In this document: positions 25,790 to 33,675 of the stretch, in pieces
How positions within the stretch are numbered: the first letter of the stretch is position 1
Layout: every line of letters starts with the position of its first letter
From: Corynebacterium kefirresidentii
GTDB lineage: Bacteria > Actinomycetota > Actinomycetes > Mycobacteriales > Mycobacteriaceae
Direction: 5' to 3'
DNA: 60,193 nucleotides
NCBI GenBank assembly: GCA_002154655.1
Contig: NGUZ01000015.1
Coordinates: 1 to 60,193 of the forward strand
Position numbers and translations under genes: made by a program
Notes under the pieces: generated by a model
The model's input: only the letters and a program-made list of their open reading frames with translations
What the model was told of the DNA's origin: nothing
The model's database searches: none

Positions 25790-26212
25790 CTAGTGGGGTG
25801 TGGTTTCGCCTAGAGGTGTGATGGTGATGTGGGCGCCGGGTGGCTCGTCTTTTTTGGCTCGGCGTTTGAGTGCTGTGATTGCGGTGATGGTGGAGTCGTC
25901 GGTGATTATACCGGCGGTGGTGAGTGCGTCGTCTATGGCGCGGATTAGTTTGTCTAGGTCGGGTTTGACGGTGTGCCAGCTGCCGGGTTGTGGTTCTTTT
26001 TTGCGGGCGGGCATGACGAGTACGAGGTCTAGGTGTTGTGGTCCGGTAAGTGGTGGTCGACCACGGTGGGTGTGTTTGGAGATTTGGGAGACTTTGGTGC
26101 GCCAGGCTTTTACGTATTTGGAGGATTCGACCATGCGGCCGCCGCCGACGTGGCGTTTACTTCCTTGTGGTCGTGGTGTGCCGGGGACGAATGCTTGGAA
26201 GGCTGGGGTCAT
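25790..26212 (-). CDS. RusA-family Holliday junction resolvase
   Basis: 140 residues from the ATG at 26212, which overlaps the preceding stop in ATGA. RusA hallmarks are visible: GTPRPQGSKR near the N-terminus, then KPDLDKLIRAIDDAL with D85, D87 and D94, and TDDSTI with D106; these acidic residues bind the metal. It would cut Holliday junctions and branched DNA formed by replication and RecT-type recombination, preparing linear concatemers for packaging. Length is usual for the family (about 120-140). Confidence 0.88.
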   Translation of the reverse strand: MTPAFQAFVPGTPRPQGSKRHVGGGRMVESSKYVKAWRTKVSQISKHTHRGRPPLTGPQHLDLVLVMPARKKEPQPGSWHTVKPDLDKLIRAIDDALTTAGIITDDSTITAITALKRRAKKDEPPGAHITITPLGETTPH

Positions 26213-26454
26213 AGCCAGCCTCTGTGTGTGAGGGTGTTGGCGGGTTGGTCGCGTATGAGGGTGATGCGGTCTGCCCAGTAGCGGTCTAAGCCTAGGAAGG
26301 CGAGGGCTCGCGGGTGGAGCGTGGCGATCTGTGCGGCGCATAGGGCGGCTGTGTGGTTGCCTAGGGGGTAGAAGTATGCGCCGGCTACCACTCCCCACGT
26401 GGGGCCGCTGGTGGACGCGAGGGGTTGGGCTTTGCGGACTTTGGGTTTATACAT
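26209..26454 (-). CDS. small phage protein, function unknown
   Basis: 81 residues, starting MYKPKVRKAQPLAS and containing GAYFYPLGNHTAALCAAQ and LDRYWADRITLIRDQ. It overlaps its upstream neighbour by 8 bp and its downstream one by 4 bp (ATGA), as in a compact operon. A conserved-looking Trp/Arg-rich C-terminus is visible, but I do not recognise a family. Confidence 0.6.
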   Translation of the reverse strand: MYKPKVRKAQPLASTSGPTWGVVAGAYFYPLGNHTAALCAAQIATLHPRALAFLGLDRYWADRITLIRDQPANTLTHRGWL

Positions 26455-26641
26455 GCGGGGTTACTTCTAGTGGAATGATGTAGTCCAGGTCTTGGTGGTC
26501 GGTTTGTAGCCACTCGGTGCCGTTTAAGTACCACCAGGCTTGTTGTTCGGTGGTGTGGTGGGTGCGTACAACGAGCTGGGGGATTCCGCCGCAAACGCTG
26601 GCGATGAATGGTGTGCCTGCTGGGGTGTGTAGATGTTCCAA
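26447..26641 (-). CDS. small phage protein, function unknown
   Basis: 64 residues if translation starts at the TTG at 26641, chosen because AAAGGAG lies about six bases upstream. The frame also has an ATG at 26662, but that start would lie before the binding site. It contains WWYLNGTEWLQTDHQDLDYI. First gene after a terminator at 26667-26691, so it may have its own promoter or depend on read-through. Confidence 0.55.
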   Translation of the reverse strand: MEHLHTPAGTPFIASVCGGIPQLVVRTHHTTEQQAWWYLNGTEWLQTDHQDLDYIIPLEVTPHV

Positions 26642-26666
26642 AGGACTCTCCTTTCTGGGCATAAGA

Positions 26667-26691
26667 AAAGACCCCGCGGTGTTGCGGGGCC
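26667..26691 (-). terminator. internal terminator in early operon
   Basis: On the minus strand CCCCGC (loop AACACC) GCGGGG followed by TCTTTTCTT. It lies between the small ORF at 26698-26841 and the next gene, so it should reduce expression of the genes from 26641 leftwards unless an antitermination or second promoter is present. Confidence 0.7.
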
Positions 26692-26697
26692 TGGTGG

Positions 26698-26841
26698 TTA
26701 GGACTGTTGTTGTGGTGTGGGTGGCTTATCCTCGTTGTCCATTGCGGCGATGGTTTCCAAGGCCCTCTGGGCGATGTAGGGCGGGACGATTGGGGGTTTA
26801 TGCCCGTCTCCTAGCCAGAAGCGGGCCTGCTCCGGGGTCAT
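26698..26841 (-). CDS. small phage protein, 47 residues
   Basis: A 47-codon frame starting MTPEQARFWLGDGHK from the ATG at 26841, which overlaps the upstream stop in ATGA. It has YIAQRALETIAAMDNED and a Gln-rich end. Small proteins of this kind are common in the early regions of actinobacterial phages. Its tight coupling and terminator position support it; the role is unknown. Confidence 0.65.
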   Translation of the reverse strand: MTPEQARFWLGDGHKPPIVPPYIAQRALETIAAMDNEDKPPTPQQQS

Positions 26842-27206
26842 GCTTCCTGCTCTTCCTCTGCCGTCTCCCACTCTCCTATCCAGCGGCGGTGCGTGGGGTC
26901 ACCGTCAAAGTAGTACACGTCGGTCATGCCCCTGTAGTCTCCTACGTATTCGGCTTCTTCCCATTTACCTTGTGGTGGCTGGCCGTCTGCCTGCCATGCG
27001 CGGGGCAGGTCGGGGCGCGGGGTGATGGTGTCGATGGGCGTGGGGTAATAGTCCTCTATTTCCGGTGCGAACATTTGCGCATATGGCCCATCACAGCAGA
27101 GGAATGTGTGAACGATGATGGCGCGACAACCCTCAGTTGCCACGTCAGCCCACATGCCTACAGTGTCGGCGCGTTCCTGTGGGGTCATGTCTGCGAGGGT
27201 TTTCAT
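26838..27206 (-). CDS. early phage protein, function unknown
   Basis: 122 residues, acidic. Starts MKTLADMTPQERADTVGMW and includes HTFLCCDGPYAQMFAPEI, VYYFDGDPTHRRW and a Glu-rich end. It is coupled by 4-bp overlaps on both sides. I do not recognise the family. Confidence 0.65.
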   Translation of the reverse strand: MKTLADMTPQERADTVGMWADVATEGCRAIIVHTFLCCDGPYAQMFAPEIEDYYPTPIDTITPRPDLPRAWQADGQPPQGKWEEAEYVGDYRGMTDVYYFDGDPTHRRWIGEWETAEEEQEA

Positions 27207-27550
27207 GCTTCCTCCGTGTGTTCTCCTAGGATTTTTATGATGGTGGTCTCTATGGCGTTGACTACTCGCTTTTGGACTATTACATCCTGGCTATTTTCGG
27301 CGGCGAGGCGTGTTTCTTCCATGAGGTATCCGAGCGCGTCGCGTAGGTGGATTACTTCTTGTGCGAGTTGTGGGGCTAGGGCGGCGAGTTTTACGTCTTG
27401 GTCGTTCCTGTTCCAATCGACTGCTTGGTCTGTATTCCATAGCACTTCTCCGTGCTCGCTGGTAATACAATCGGAGTCTTTTGCTTTCCACGGCCCTGGT
27501 GTGGCCTGGTCAAGTAGGTGTTTCAGGTGGGTGGTGGTGAGGTCAGTCAT
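27203..27550 (-). CDS. Ead/Ea22-like early phage protein
   Basis: 115 residues from the ATG at 27550 (ATGA overlap with the gene before). The pattern LKHLLDQATPGPWKA, then LAALAPQLAQEVIHLRDAL, is that of Ead/Ea22-type proteins present in many temperate phages, with a short domain ending in GPW and a conserved helix about 40 residues later. The function of this family is not established. Confidence 0.62.
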   Translation of the reverse strand: MTDLTTTHLKHLLDQATPGPWKAKDSDCITSEHGEVLWNTDQAVDWNRNDQDVKLAALAPQLAQEVIHLRDALGYLMEETRLAAENSQDVIVQKRVVNAIETTIIKILGEHTEEA

Positions 27551-27768
27551 TGGTATTGCTCCCATTCATATCCGAAATCAGTTTTGGTGATTTCCAGTTT
27601 GCGGAGTAGCTCTTCTACTGTGCAGGTTTCGGCGCTCTCTAGGACGTTGGCGATCTTCCACATGTCTTGTTGGATATCATTTCCGTCCAAGGAGGAATAC
27701 TCCCCTTGTGCTGCTTCTGCGTAGGCGTATAGCGCTTGGATTACTGCCTGTACATTTTCCTGCCTCAT
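27547..27768 (-). CDS. small helical phage protein
   Basis: 73 residues from the ATG at 27768 (MRQENVQAVIQALYAYAEAA). Helical and acidic, ending TDFGYEWEQYQ. The frame is open further upstream but the coupled ATGA start with the neighbour's stop is more likely. No recognised family. Confidence 0.62.
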   Translation of the reverse strand: MRQENVQAVIQALYAYAEAAQGEYSSLDGNDIQQDMWKIANVLESAETCTVEELLRKLEITKTDFGYEWEQYQ

Positions 27769-28106
27769 TCCTGTACCTCCGTGAGGGTGTAGCGGCGACC
27801 AGTCGGAGTGAGGTTTGCGGGGGCGAGACTGTATGCCCGGTACGGGCCGTACCACTTTCGTAAACATAGGATTTGCGTTTCAGACTCGGGGTGCAGCATG
27901 ACTACCTTTCCCAGCTTGGGGGTCTCTGCTTCTGCGAGGTGGTGATCGTCGCTGTCCCATTCGACCTCGGCCATTGTGGGTTGTGGCTTCGGCGGGAGGG
28001 CGGCGAGGATGGTCATTTTGGCGCGGCGGGTTCCAGGCAAGCGATTACACAGCTTCTCTAGCGCGTAGTGTGCGTCGAGGATTTCTTGGCGGGTTGGGTT
28101 AGTCAT
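27765..28106 (-). CDS. early phage protein, function unknown
   Basis: 113 residues. Begins with a helical region (RQEILDAHYALEKLCNRL) and ends with a beta-like region (KWYGPYRAYSLAPANLTP). It overlaps the next and previous genes by 4-8 bp. I do not recognise a family. Confidence 0.62.
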   Translation of the reverse strand: MTNPTRQEILDAHYALEKLCNRLPGTRRAKMTILAALPPKPQPTMAEVEWDSDDHHLAEAETPKLGKVVMLHPESETQILCLRKWYGPYRAYSLAPANLTPTGRRYTLTEVQE

Positions 28107-28479
28107 TGGTGGTGTCCTTTGCTTGGTCGGCTAGTCGGCGGGTTTCTGCTTCAACTTCTTCCCATGTCCAGGTGTGGAGGTTTCCCCCACGAAAGACGGG
28201 CGCTCCCATATTGGCAAGCTGGGCTTCGGGGTGGTGTCCGTCTCCGAGGTGGTTGGTGTCGAAGCCAATCACGCGGCCCTCGTGGTAGGTGATTCCGCCG
28301 TGAACTTCAATGTCAGGGTGCACCTCAATCATGTCGGGAAAATCAAGCCACGGGTGGTTTTCTGGCACTTCTATGTAGCCGTTGATGGTGAACGGCCCCA
28401 TCTGTGTCATGCAGTTGATTCCCCGGTGAGTGAAGTAGCGGGCGGTGTCGTTGGCGATGCAGTCGAAAGGGTTGGTCAT
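28099..28479 (-). CDS. early phage protein, function unknown
   Basis: 126 residues. Contains GPFTINGYIEVPENHPWLDF, HGGITYHEGRVIGFDTNHLG and a helical end with WEEVEAETRRLADQAKD. The many His, Asp and Gly residues around GFDTNHLGDGHH could bind metal, but this is only a guess. The pattern is shared with small proteins of other corynebacterial phages as I recall. Confidence 0.62.
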   Translation of the reverse strand: MTNPFDCIANDTARYFTHRGINCMTQMGPFTINGYIEVPENHPWLDFPDMIEVHPDIEVHGGITYHEGRVIGFDTNHLGDGHHPEAQLANMGAPVFRGGNLHTWTWEEVEAETRRLADQAKDTTND

Positions 28480-28503
28480 TGGTTTTCTCTTTCTGTAGTG
28501 GTG

Positions 28504-28767
28504 TTACTGGTTTTCGGGGTGTGGGGTTTCTTGGTCTAGGAGCTTTTTGATGATGAGGTTGAGTAGGCGGTTCTCCACCACCCTGATATTCAGCTGCACG
28601 GTGAGAAGCCAGATGCCGGTGGTGCTGAGGGTGCCGCCTAGTCCCTCGAATGATGGTTGGGCTATGAGAAGCGCTAGGCATAGTAGGGCGGTTACTCCGA
28701 GGGCGATGATTAAGGCTCTGTCTACTCGGTGCATGAGGGGCCAGTATTGGCGTAGTTGTGCGATCAT
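28504..28767 (-). CDS. small membrane protein of the early operon
   Basis: 87 residues from the ATG at 28767, which overlaps the previous stop in ATGA. Two hydrophobic segments (about 19-40 and 45-63) separated by a Gly-containing turn, with a basic start and a hydrophobic-basic tail. Membrane placement is clear; role unknown. Early phage membrane proteins can block superinfection or alter the host membrane. The longer frame extending to 29103 has no support. Confidence 0.6.
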   Translation of the reverse strand: MIAQLRQYWPLMHRVDRALIIALGVTALLCLALLIAQPSFEGLGGTLSTTGIWLLTVQLNIRVVENRLLNLIIKKLLDQETPHPENQ

Positions 28768-28847
28768 TGGTTGCTTTCTTCGATGTCGATGGGTTGCGCT
28801 CCGCCTGTGAAGCCTTGGTAGTGGCCGGGTTGTATGGGGTTGGTCAT
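28764..28847 (-). CDS. very small phage protein, 27 residues
   Basis: 27 codons from the ATG at 28847 (begins MTNPIQPGHYQGFTGG). Its start overlaps the previous stop in TAATG and its own stop overlaps the next start in ATGA. The MTNP start is shared with two other genes of this operon (28106 and 28479), which suggests a shared leader or simply common ribosome-binding context. No function known. Confidence 0.5.
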   Translation of the reverse strand: MTNPIQPGHYQGFTGGAQPIDIEESNQ

Positions 28848-29152
28848 TAGTTTTTCTCCTTGTGGGTGTTGGTGGCGTTTTTGTGGGCGGTGATGTGGGT
28901 GGTGGGGTCTTGGCCTTGGGGTATGCGGGTTTGGTGGATGGTGTGGTTGTGGTGGTTGCGGGTTTCGATGAATGCGGTGGTTTCTTCGACGAATACGGTG
29001 ATGTGGAATCCGTGGTAGGGGAAGTTCCAGTGTTGGATGTAGGGGTGTGGGTGGTGGCGTTGTGGGCGCCTGGTGTTGAATTGGCGGCGGCATTCCTGGT
29101 CAATGATGTCGACCCATAGGCGCCATTCGGGGTTTTCTGGAGGGGTGGTCAA
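28847..29152 (-). CDS. His-rich early phage protein, function unknown
   Basis: 101 residues from a TTG at 29152 that overlaps the stop of the replication gene in TTGA. It contains WRLWVDIIDQECRRQF, then a His/Tyr/Trp-rich beta region with HWNFPYHGFHITVFVEET, and a His/Asn/Thr-rich end. The His content may only reflect skewed codon use. I do not recognise the family; the longer frame from 29218 overlaps its neighbour heavily. Confidence 0.58.
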   Translation of the reverse strand: MTTPPENPEWRLWVDIIDQECRRQFNTRRPQRHHPHPYIQHWNFPYHGFHITVFVEETTAFIETRNHHNHTIHQTRIPQGQDPTTHITAHKNATNTHKEKN

Positions 29153-29982
29153 AATGGTGGCTCCTCGCGTGGCTCGCGGTGGTCGCAGCGGCGGGCGGGG
29201 TTGGTGCCTTTTACCCATCCGTTTTCGTCGCAGAGGTCGCAGTTGTTGATTGCTTGGCGGCGTTGTTTGCGCTCGTCTGCTTTCGCGGCTGTTTGGCGTT
29301 GCTCATAGGCTTGGCGGGCTTCTGCGCATTGGCCGCAGTTGGGGACGGTGCCGGGTGCGAGGTGTTGGTGTTCGGGGCAGCGGCGTGGGTCGGGTTGGCT
29401 GGCGGCGTGAGCCGCCGCTAACTCGTCGAGAGAAGTGGGGGTCGTTGGGGCGGTTGTGGTGGCCGCGTTGGCGGTGTTTTCGGCCTGTTCCCCTCCCCCC
29501 TTCTTATTCTTCTTCTTGCTAGATTTTGCTACCCCTTTTGCTACGGGTTTGCTAGCGGTTTGCTTAGCACCGTGCTTAGCACTTGCTGTAGCACTTGCTA
29601 GGCGTTTGCTACTTTTCGCAGCGTGTGACCTACTTTTAGCTAGTCCCCCGGCGCGTCCTGCGGCCCGTCTTTTCTCCCTAATTGCCTCAATTTCTGCCCT
29701 TGTTGTTTGGTGTTCTGTGAAGTCGTGGATGAGAAAATCACCGTTTTCAAGCTCCACAAGGGACGGTGTTTCGGGGTCGTTTTCTAGCAACTCCTGGCAA
29801 ACGTCTAGCAAATGCTTAGCACTTGCTACACGGTGGTCAATTACCCCGTCGGTCTGCATCCGGCACGACCATAAAATCATCTCCAAAAGCCCCAATTTCG
29901 CCCTATCAGACAGGACCATAATCTTCGGGGATTCAAAGAAATCATGGGTGATATTCGCATACAGCCGACTATCTTTCGGCAT
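29149..29982 (-). CDS. phage replication-initiation protein (DnaD/O-like) with internal iterons
   Basis: 277 residues. N-terminal winged-helix type region (FFESPKIMVLSDRAKLGLLE, then VIDHRVASAKHLLD), a basic linker with Ala/Lys/Ser repeats (about 115-165), and a C-terminal part with two possible zinc-binding clusters: CxEHxH with CGQC, and CDLC with CDH. Initiators of this kind bind the phage origin and recruit the helicase loader. Its own coding sequence has about ten TTTGCTA-like repeats, the lambda O arrangement. It sits with SSB, RecT and YqaJ in one operon. Confidence 0.75.
   Translation of the reverse strand: MPKDSRLYANITHDFFESPKIMVLSDRAKLGLLEMILWSCRMQTDGVIDHRVASAKHLLDVCQELLENDPETPSLVELENGDFLIHDFTEHQTTRAEIEAIREKRRAAGRAGGLAKSRSHAAKSSKRLASATASAKHGAKQTASKPVAKGVAKSSKKKNKKGGGEQAENTANAATTTAPTTPTSLDELAAAHAASQPDPRRCPEHQHLAPGTVPNCGQCAEARQAYEQRQTAAKADERKQRRQAINNCDLCDENGWVKGTNPARRCDHREPREEPPF
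29516..29611. repeat. TTTGCTA-type iterons, probable replication origin
   Basis: TTGCTA or close forms occur at 516, 526, 538, 549, 560, 574, 583, 595 and 606 (plus 29000), spaced mostly 10-12 bp, with more copies in both directions at 29785-29828. The block lies within the initiator gene. It encodes the Lys/Ala/Ser linker, so some repetition could come from amino-acid composition, but the near 11-bp spacing fits an origin. Confidence 0.5.
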
Positions 29983-30118
29983 CGTCTTCTCCTCCTTTCT
30001 CTATGGATTGGAACAACTGGATTAGTGCGTCGAGGAATGCTGGTTGGGTGCAGTACAGGTCGTTAGCTTCGAGCCATGCGCGCATGTCTTCTCGGGCACG
30101 GTGGTCGGGGTTAGGCAT
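29969..30118 (-). CDS. small phage protein before the replication gene
   Basis: 49 residues starting MPNPDHRAREDMRAWL, with a conserved-looking helix (LIQLFQSIEKGGEDD). Its 3' end overlaps the start of the replication protein by 14 bp and includes its AGGAGG ribosome binding site. Possibly translation-coupled to the initiator. No known function. Confidence 0.6.
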   Translation of the reverse strand: MPNPDHRAREDMRAWLEANDLYCTQPAFLDALIQLFQSIEKGGEDDAER

Positions 30119-30140
30119 GGGCAAAAAGTCCGTTGGGGTT

Positions 30141-30187
30141 AAAAGAAACCCCGCCTGTGGACTGTGAAGGTCCTAAAAGGCGGGGTT
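30141..30187 (-). terminator. terminator between SSB-region and replication genes
   Basis: On the minus strand AACCCCGCC pairs with GGCGGGGTT across about 23 bases, followed by TCTTTT. The stop of the 68-residue gene lies inside the first arm. Replication genes downstream therefore depend on read-through, antitermination or an internal promoter. Confidence 0.65.
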
Positions 30188-30392
30188 ATGCGGTGGGGTC
30201 GACGAGGACGGTGGAGGTTGCTTTAAGGGCGAAGCGGCCGTCTCTGGTGGCCCCGTGAACTGTGCCGTCGTATTCGGCGGCGTAGGTGATGCGATCGGGT
30301 ATTGAGCCTGGGTCGAAGGCAGCAGGGAATAAGGCCACACGTTTGCCCTTATAGTTGGGGAGCTCTGCGGCCTTAATCTCGATGTAGCCCAT
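30186..30392 (-). CDS. small phage protein, function unknown
   Basis: 68 residues starting [17 protein letters not shown] from the ATG at 30392, which shares a base with the SSB stop (TAATG). Beta-rich with an AAEYDGTVHG stretch. It is coupled to ssb and may take part in replication or recombination; no recognised family. Confidence 0.62.
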   Translation of the reverse strand: MGYIEIKAAELPNYKGKRVALFPAAFDPGSIPDRITYAAEYDGTVHGATRDGRFALKATSTVLVDPTA

Positions 30393-30889
30393 TAAAATGG
30401 CGGGTTCTGGTCTTGGCCTGCCTGGGCTGGCGGTGTGGACCATGCGCCGCTGGTGGCTGTCTGGCCCTGCCGGGCGGCTTGGTCAAACTGTTGCGACGCC
30501 GCCGACTGTCCACCACCACCCTCACGTGGGTTACGGTTCACCTGGGCAGTAGCGAATCGTAACGACGGCCCAACTTCATCTACGTCAATCTCGAATACAG
30601 TACGGTTATCGCCCTCTCGAGTCTGGAAAGAACGCTGCTTTAGCTTTCCGGTAACGATGACGCGCATACCCTTAGCTAAAGAGTCTGACGTGTTCTCCGC
30701 GAGATGTTTCCAAGCATTGCAGGTAAGAAAAAGCGCTTCGCCGTCCTCCCACTGATTGGTTTGCGAATTAAATCGCTTCGGCGTGGATGCGACGCGGAAG
30801 TTGCATACTGCTGCGCCTGCTGGGGTGAAGCGTAGCTCGGGGTCGGCGACGATGTTTCCGACGATAGTGATTGGGGTTTCGCCCGCCAT
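30392..30889 (-). CDS. ssb: single-stranded DNA-binding protein
   Basis: 165 residues. OB-fold start [20 protein letters not shown], the block [20 protein letters not shown] and [16 protein letters not shown] are SSB signatures; a Gly/Gln-rich linker follows and the C-terminal tip is DQNPPF, the acidic-hydrophobic tail that SSB uses to bind partners. It protects ssDNA during phage replication and RecT-dependent annealing. Start overlaps the neighbour in TAATG. Confidence 0.93.
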   Translation of the reverse strand: MAGETPITIVGNIVADPELRFTPAGAAVCNFRVASTPKRFNSQTNQWEDGEALFLTCNAWKHLAENTSDSLAKGMRVIVTGKLKQRSFQTREGDNRTVFEIDVDEVGPSLRFATAQVNRNPREGGGGQSAASQQFDQAARQGQTATSGAWSTPPAQAGQDQNPPF

Positions 30890-31209
30890 TAAAAGCCCAT
30901 CTCCTTGAGTTGTCGTTTGGTGGCGTTGATGCGGATGTAGCAGTCAGTCTTGCGGGCCCTGGACTCGCACGGGTAGTCGCTGAACGGTCGGATTTCTCCG
31001 CGGTGAATCCGGTTCGAGAGATTCCGCGCACGACCAATCAGCTTCTTTTCCGCCTGCCCCTCCGCGTCTGGGTATAGCCACACGTAGGGAACTTTCGCCC
31101 ACTTGCCGGGGTTGGCTAGCATTTCGTCGATAAGTTCCTCGGCGCGCTCGTTGTCGATAGTGGTCCTGCCTTGGATTGGTAGCAGTTCGTCTACAAATAC
31201 AAAGCCCAT
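30889..31209 (-). CDS. phage protein beside RecT, function unknown
   Basis: 106 residues: [40 protein letters not shown] and a basic end with [20 protein letters not shown]. It starts at 31209, adjacent to the stop of recT, and overlaps ssb by one base. Such proteins occur beside RecT in several actinobacterial phages but I know of no established role. Confidence 0.62.
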   Translation of the reverse strand: MGFVFVDELLPIQGRTTIDNERAEELIDEMLANPGKWAKVPYVWLYPDAEGQAEKKLIGRARNLSNRIHRGEIRPFSDYPCESRARKTDCYIRINATKRQLKEMGF

Positions 31210-32094
31210 TTACTTCTCCTGTAGTTCGTTCCAGCGGGTGCGGCCGAGGTCGAGGATGGCTTGGGGTACTTCTGTGTCTTGGCGGATTTCGTTCATGAAG
31301 TCAGTTACTTCTTCTGGGCTGGTGAGTTCAGCTAGGGCGTTCTTGACGTCCTCAACAAACTGGTCGTCCTCCGGCTGCGGTTCCGGTTCTGGTTCCTGCT
31401 TTTCCTTCGCTTCCAGGGCGGCGCGCACCGCATCCGCACCCCGCTCCTGGCTCTGGTCCTGGCGGGCAGCGTTGGCTTTTATAGTTGGGCGCTTGCTGAA
31501 CTCATCACCGGACTGCTCAATATCTTCTTTGATCTTCATTCCCTTGGTGATGTGCGGGAAGAACTGGTCGGCGGCTTCACCGACACACTTCCAGAACAGC
31601 ATCTTCTCCGGACGTTTGGTGTACTGGGTCTTATTCTGTGCGACAAGTCCTTCGCGCTCGGCGCGCTTGAACGTGTAACGAACCGGGTACTGCTGTCCCG
31701 CAGGGCTGGTAAACACGACCTGAACAACTTCTGGGGTGTATTCCACTTTCTCGTGCGTGTAGCCAGCGTCGAGCGCCAGCGACAATGCCGTCTCGCCGTA
31801 AAGTGCGGGCGTTCCGTGAACGACGTAGATGGACTTACCGACCTGCTGCGGTGCGATGCCAAGGGTGGCAGCTTCGAGGATGGCAGCGGCAAGGTCTGCG
31901 GGCTTGCCTTTGAATGCTCCGGCGTAATCGGTATTCGCCATCTGCTCCGCGATGTTCGCTGCCTTTGCCCATGAGGTGACGTAGTCGTCGAGGAACTGCA
32001 TCACGTCCGCGCTCTTTGCTTCTTCACGGCGCTGCGCGGCGTAGTCAATTTCTCCGCTCTGTTGCTGGTTCTTGGTTGCGATTTCTTGGGTCAT
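31210..32094 (-). CDS. recT: RecT-family single-strand annealing recombinase
   Basis: 294 residues. RecT signature region AAAILEAATLGIAPQQVGKS at about 68-90, VEYTPEVVQVVFTSPAGQQY, YTFKRAERE and TKRPEKMLFWKCVGEAAD, and a disordered Glu/Pro-rich linker before a short helical C-terminus. RecT pairs complementary single strands and works with the YqaJ exonuclease encoded two genes upstream, replacing host RecA in phage recombination. Confidence 0.92.
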   Translation of the reverse strand: MTQEIATKNQQQSGEIDYAAQRREEAKSADVMQFLDDYVTSWAKAANIAEQMANTDYAGAFKGKPADLAAAILEAATLGIAPQQVGKSIYVVHGTPALYGETALSLALDAGYTHEKVEYTPEVVQVVFTSPAGQQYPVRYTFKRAEREGLVAQNKTQYTKRPEKMLFWKCVGEAADQFFPHITKGMKIKEDIEQSGDEFSKRPTIKANAARQDQSQERGADAVRAALEAKEKQEPEPEPQPEDDQFVEDVKNALAELTSPEEVTDFMNEIRQDTEVPQAILDLGRTRWNELQEK

Positions 32095-32096
32095 GG

Positions 32097-32483
32097 TTAT
32101 AACTCCTTGTTGTGGTTGAGGATGGCGCCTACGGCGTCAATAGTTTCCGAGGCTTTGTAGTGGTCGGTGTAGCTATCGGCATCTTTGGCGAGGTCACGGA
32201 ATGCACGTATAGCGTCGCGGGATGTGAACAGCGGACCCTTGACTTCGGTTTGATTTTCATCCCAGGGACTGGGGCATGAGCAGCCAGATGTGCGGGCGGC
32301 GTAGTAGCATTCGCCTAGCGGGTCGTAAAACACTGCTACGATGTCGAACTCGTAGCTGCGGTCTTGGTTGATGGCGGCGATGGGGTGCCATTGTGGGTAT
32401 CGCTTTTGAAGATTGTCCCCATCGACCCAATCCATATCGTAGATCCTCCAATTTGCGGCATGATCAGGATTAATGTCGGTCAT
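32097..32483 (-). CDS. phage protein between exonuclease and RecT, function unknown
   Basis: 128 residues from the ATG at 32483, which overlaps the exonuclease stop in TAATG. It contains WRIYDMDWVDGDNLQ, SYEFDIVAVFYDPLGECYYA and a SGCSCPSPW block with two Cys. Conserved in phage recombination operons as far as I recall; no known activity. Its tight coupling between yqaJ-type and recT genes suggests a role in recombination. Confidence 0.62.
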   Translation of the reverse strand: MTDINPDHAANWRIYDMDWVDGDNLQKRYPQWHPIAAINQDRSYEFDIVAVFYDPLGECYYAARTSGCSCPSPWDENQTEVKGPLFTSRDAIRAFRDLAKDADSYTDHYKASETIDAVGAILNHNKEL

Positions 32484-33484
32484 TAGCACTCCTTGTAGGG
32501 GTCTTTGAGTGTGTATGTGGGGTCGCTGATGGCTGCGGCCGCGATGGCTGGGTACTTCTTCTTGAATGCGGCCTGGTCCAAAGTGGTCTTTTGAACCTCT
32601 GGGTCCATCAGCAAATGGCGAGCCTCATCCGGCACGTTCTTCTTCGAGAAGCGCCCAGCTAGTGGGTAGATGAATGCCTTGCCGTCGACGGTGATTTTCT
32701 TGCCCTCGGCCTGCTTAATCAGTGCGGCCTTGGCTTGCTCAATGTCTTCGTTGAGCTCGGCCCGGCGTGCTAGTAGCTCCATCAGGTCAGCGACGTCTGC
32801 TTCAGCTAGCTCGACTTCGCCCTCTGGCTTGGCCTGGACTTGAACCTTGAGTGCGTCTATCAAGTCCTGCGGCGGCATGGGCGGCTCGGCATTGCCCAGC
32901 GTCTTGGTGAATGCGTGTACCTGGTCGGTGATTCCTGCCCATAGGTCGGCGTCCCATTCGACGTCGTAGATAGCTGGCACTGTGGAATGCAGCTGCCTAA
33001 TCACACTTCCCTGGTGAATGCCGGAAATGCCTTGCTGAGCTAGTGCCTGTGCGTAAATGTGGCCGGGTAGTTCAGCATCGTCGCCCCAGGTCTTCGTTGA
33101 ATCCGAGGTCTTGCATTCCAGGATGTGATAGCGACCTGGCTTATTGTGCCCAACCTTGCGGTTCATGGCCCTGTCATCCAAGGTGGCGATGTTCTCGAAT
33201 GGAAGGTCGGTGTCGGTATAAGCAACTTCCCGTCCATGCAGCTGCCATCCTGGATTCTTATGCTTCCACCACTCGCACAGCGAGCGCTCGGCAACATGCC
33301 CCCAGTCGAGATGATCACCCTCGAGCTGCTCGGGCTCAGCAAGGCCAGACATCACCATCCACAACTCGGATGCGGTCTGCCAAGGGTTTAGTCCCAGAAT
33401 CGTCGGCACCTTGGAGGCCGTCACGATACGCTGCCACTCCTCCGTTCCGGGGCGCGGCGGGTGCTTGAGAATCTTCGAGGTCAT
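32483..33484 (-). CDS. YqaJ-type viral recombinase (exonuclease)
   Basis: 333 residues. The YqaJ/lambda-exonuclease fold shows in RIVTASKVPTILGLNPW, the GHVAER block (E66), ATLDDRAM (D103) and the nuclease core ECKTS (E123, K125), then a helical dimerisation part. It resects 5' ends of linear DNA and hands 3' single strands to RecT. Length is typical. It overlaps both neighbours by 3-4 bp. Confidence 0.9.
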   Translation of the reverse strand: MTSKILKHPPRPGTEEWQRIVTASKVPTILGLNPWQTASELWMVMSGLAEPEQLEGDHLDWGHVAERSLCEWWKHKNPGWQLHGREVAYTDTDLPFENIATLDDRAMNRKVGHNKPGRYHILECKTSDSTKTWGDDAELPGHIYAQALAQQGISGIHQGSVIRQLHSTVPAIYDVEWDADLWAGITDQVHAFTKTLGNAEPPMPPQDLIDALKVQVQAKPEGEVELAEADVADLMELLARRAELNEDIEQAKAALIKQAEGKKITVDGKAFIYPLAGRFSKKNVPDEARHLLMDPEVQKTTLDQAAFKKKYPAIAAAAISDPTYTLKDPYKEC

Positions 33485-33675
33485 GCGTTAATCAGCTTTC
33501 TTTCTTCCCTCTGGCGGCGCGCCGGCGTGATGTAATCCCCTATCGTTTCGACCGGGGTTCCATACACCTGAGATAGCCGCTGAATGGTCAGGTCGCGGGA
33601 GATGCCGCAACGAGTGAAGTGGTCAAACTCTTCTTGAATGATGCGTATATGAGTGCGCTTTTTCTTCCGCGTCAT
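33481..33675 (-). CDS. small basic phage protein, HTH-like
   Basis: 64 residues starting MTRKKKRTHIRIIQEE. The stretch RDLTIQRLSQVYGTPVETIG has the spacing of a helix-turn-helix (IQRLSQVYG-TPVETIGDYI), so it may bind DNA. Its ends overlap neighbouring genes by 4 bp each. Without a recognised family; may regulate the recombination genes. Confidence 0.6.
   Translation of the reverse strand: MTRKKKRTHIRIIQEEFDHFTRCGISRDLTIQRLSQVYGTPVETIGDYITPARRQREERKLINA

Noticed and set aside
28504..29103. 199-residue Thr/Pro-rich early protein
   Set aside because: The upstream half of the frame is low-complexity and overlaps two other coupled genes; only the part from 28767 looks like a gene.
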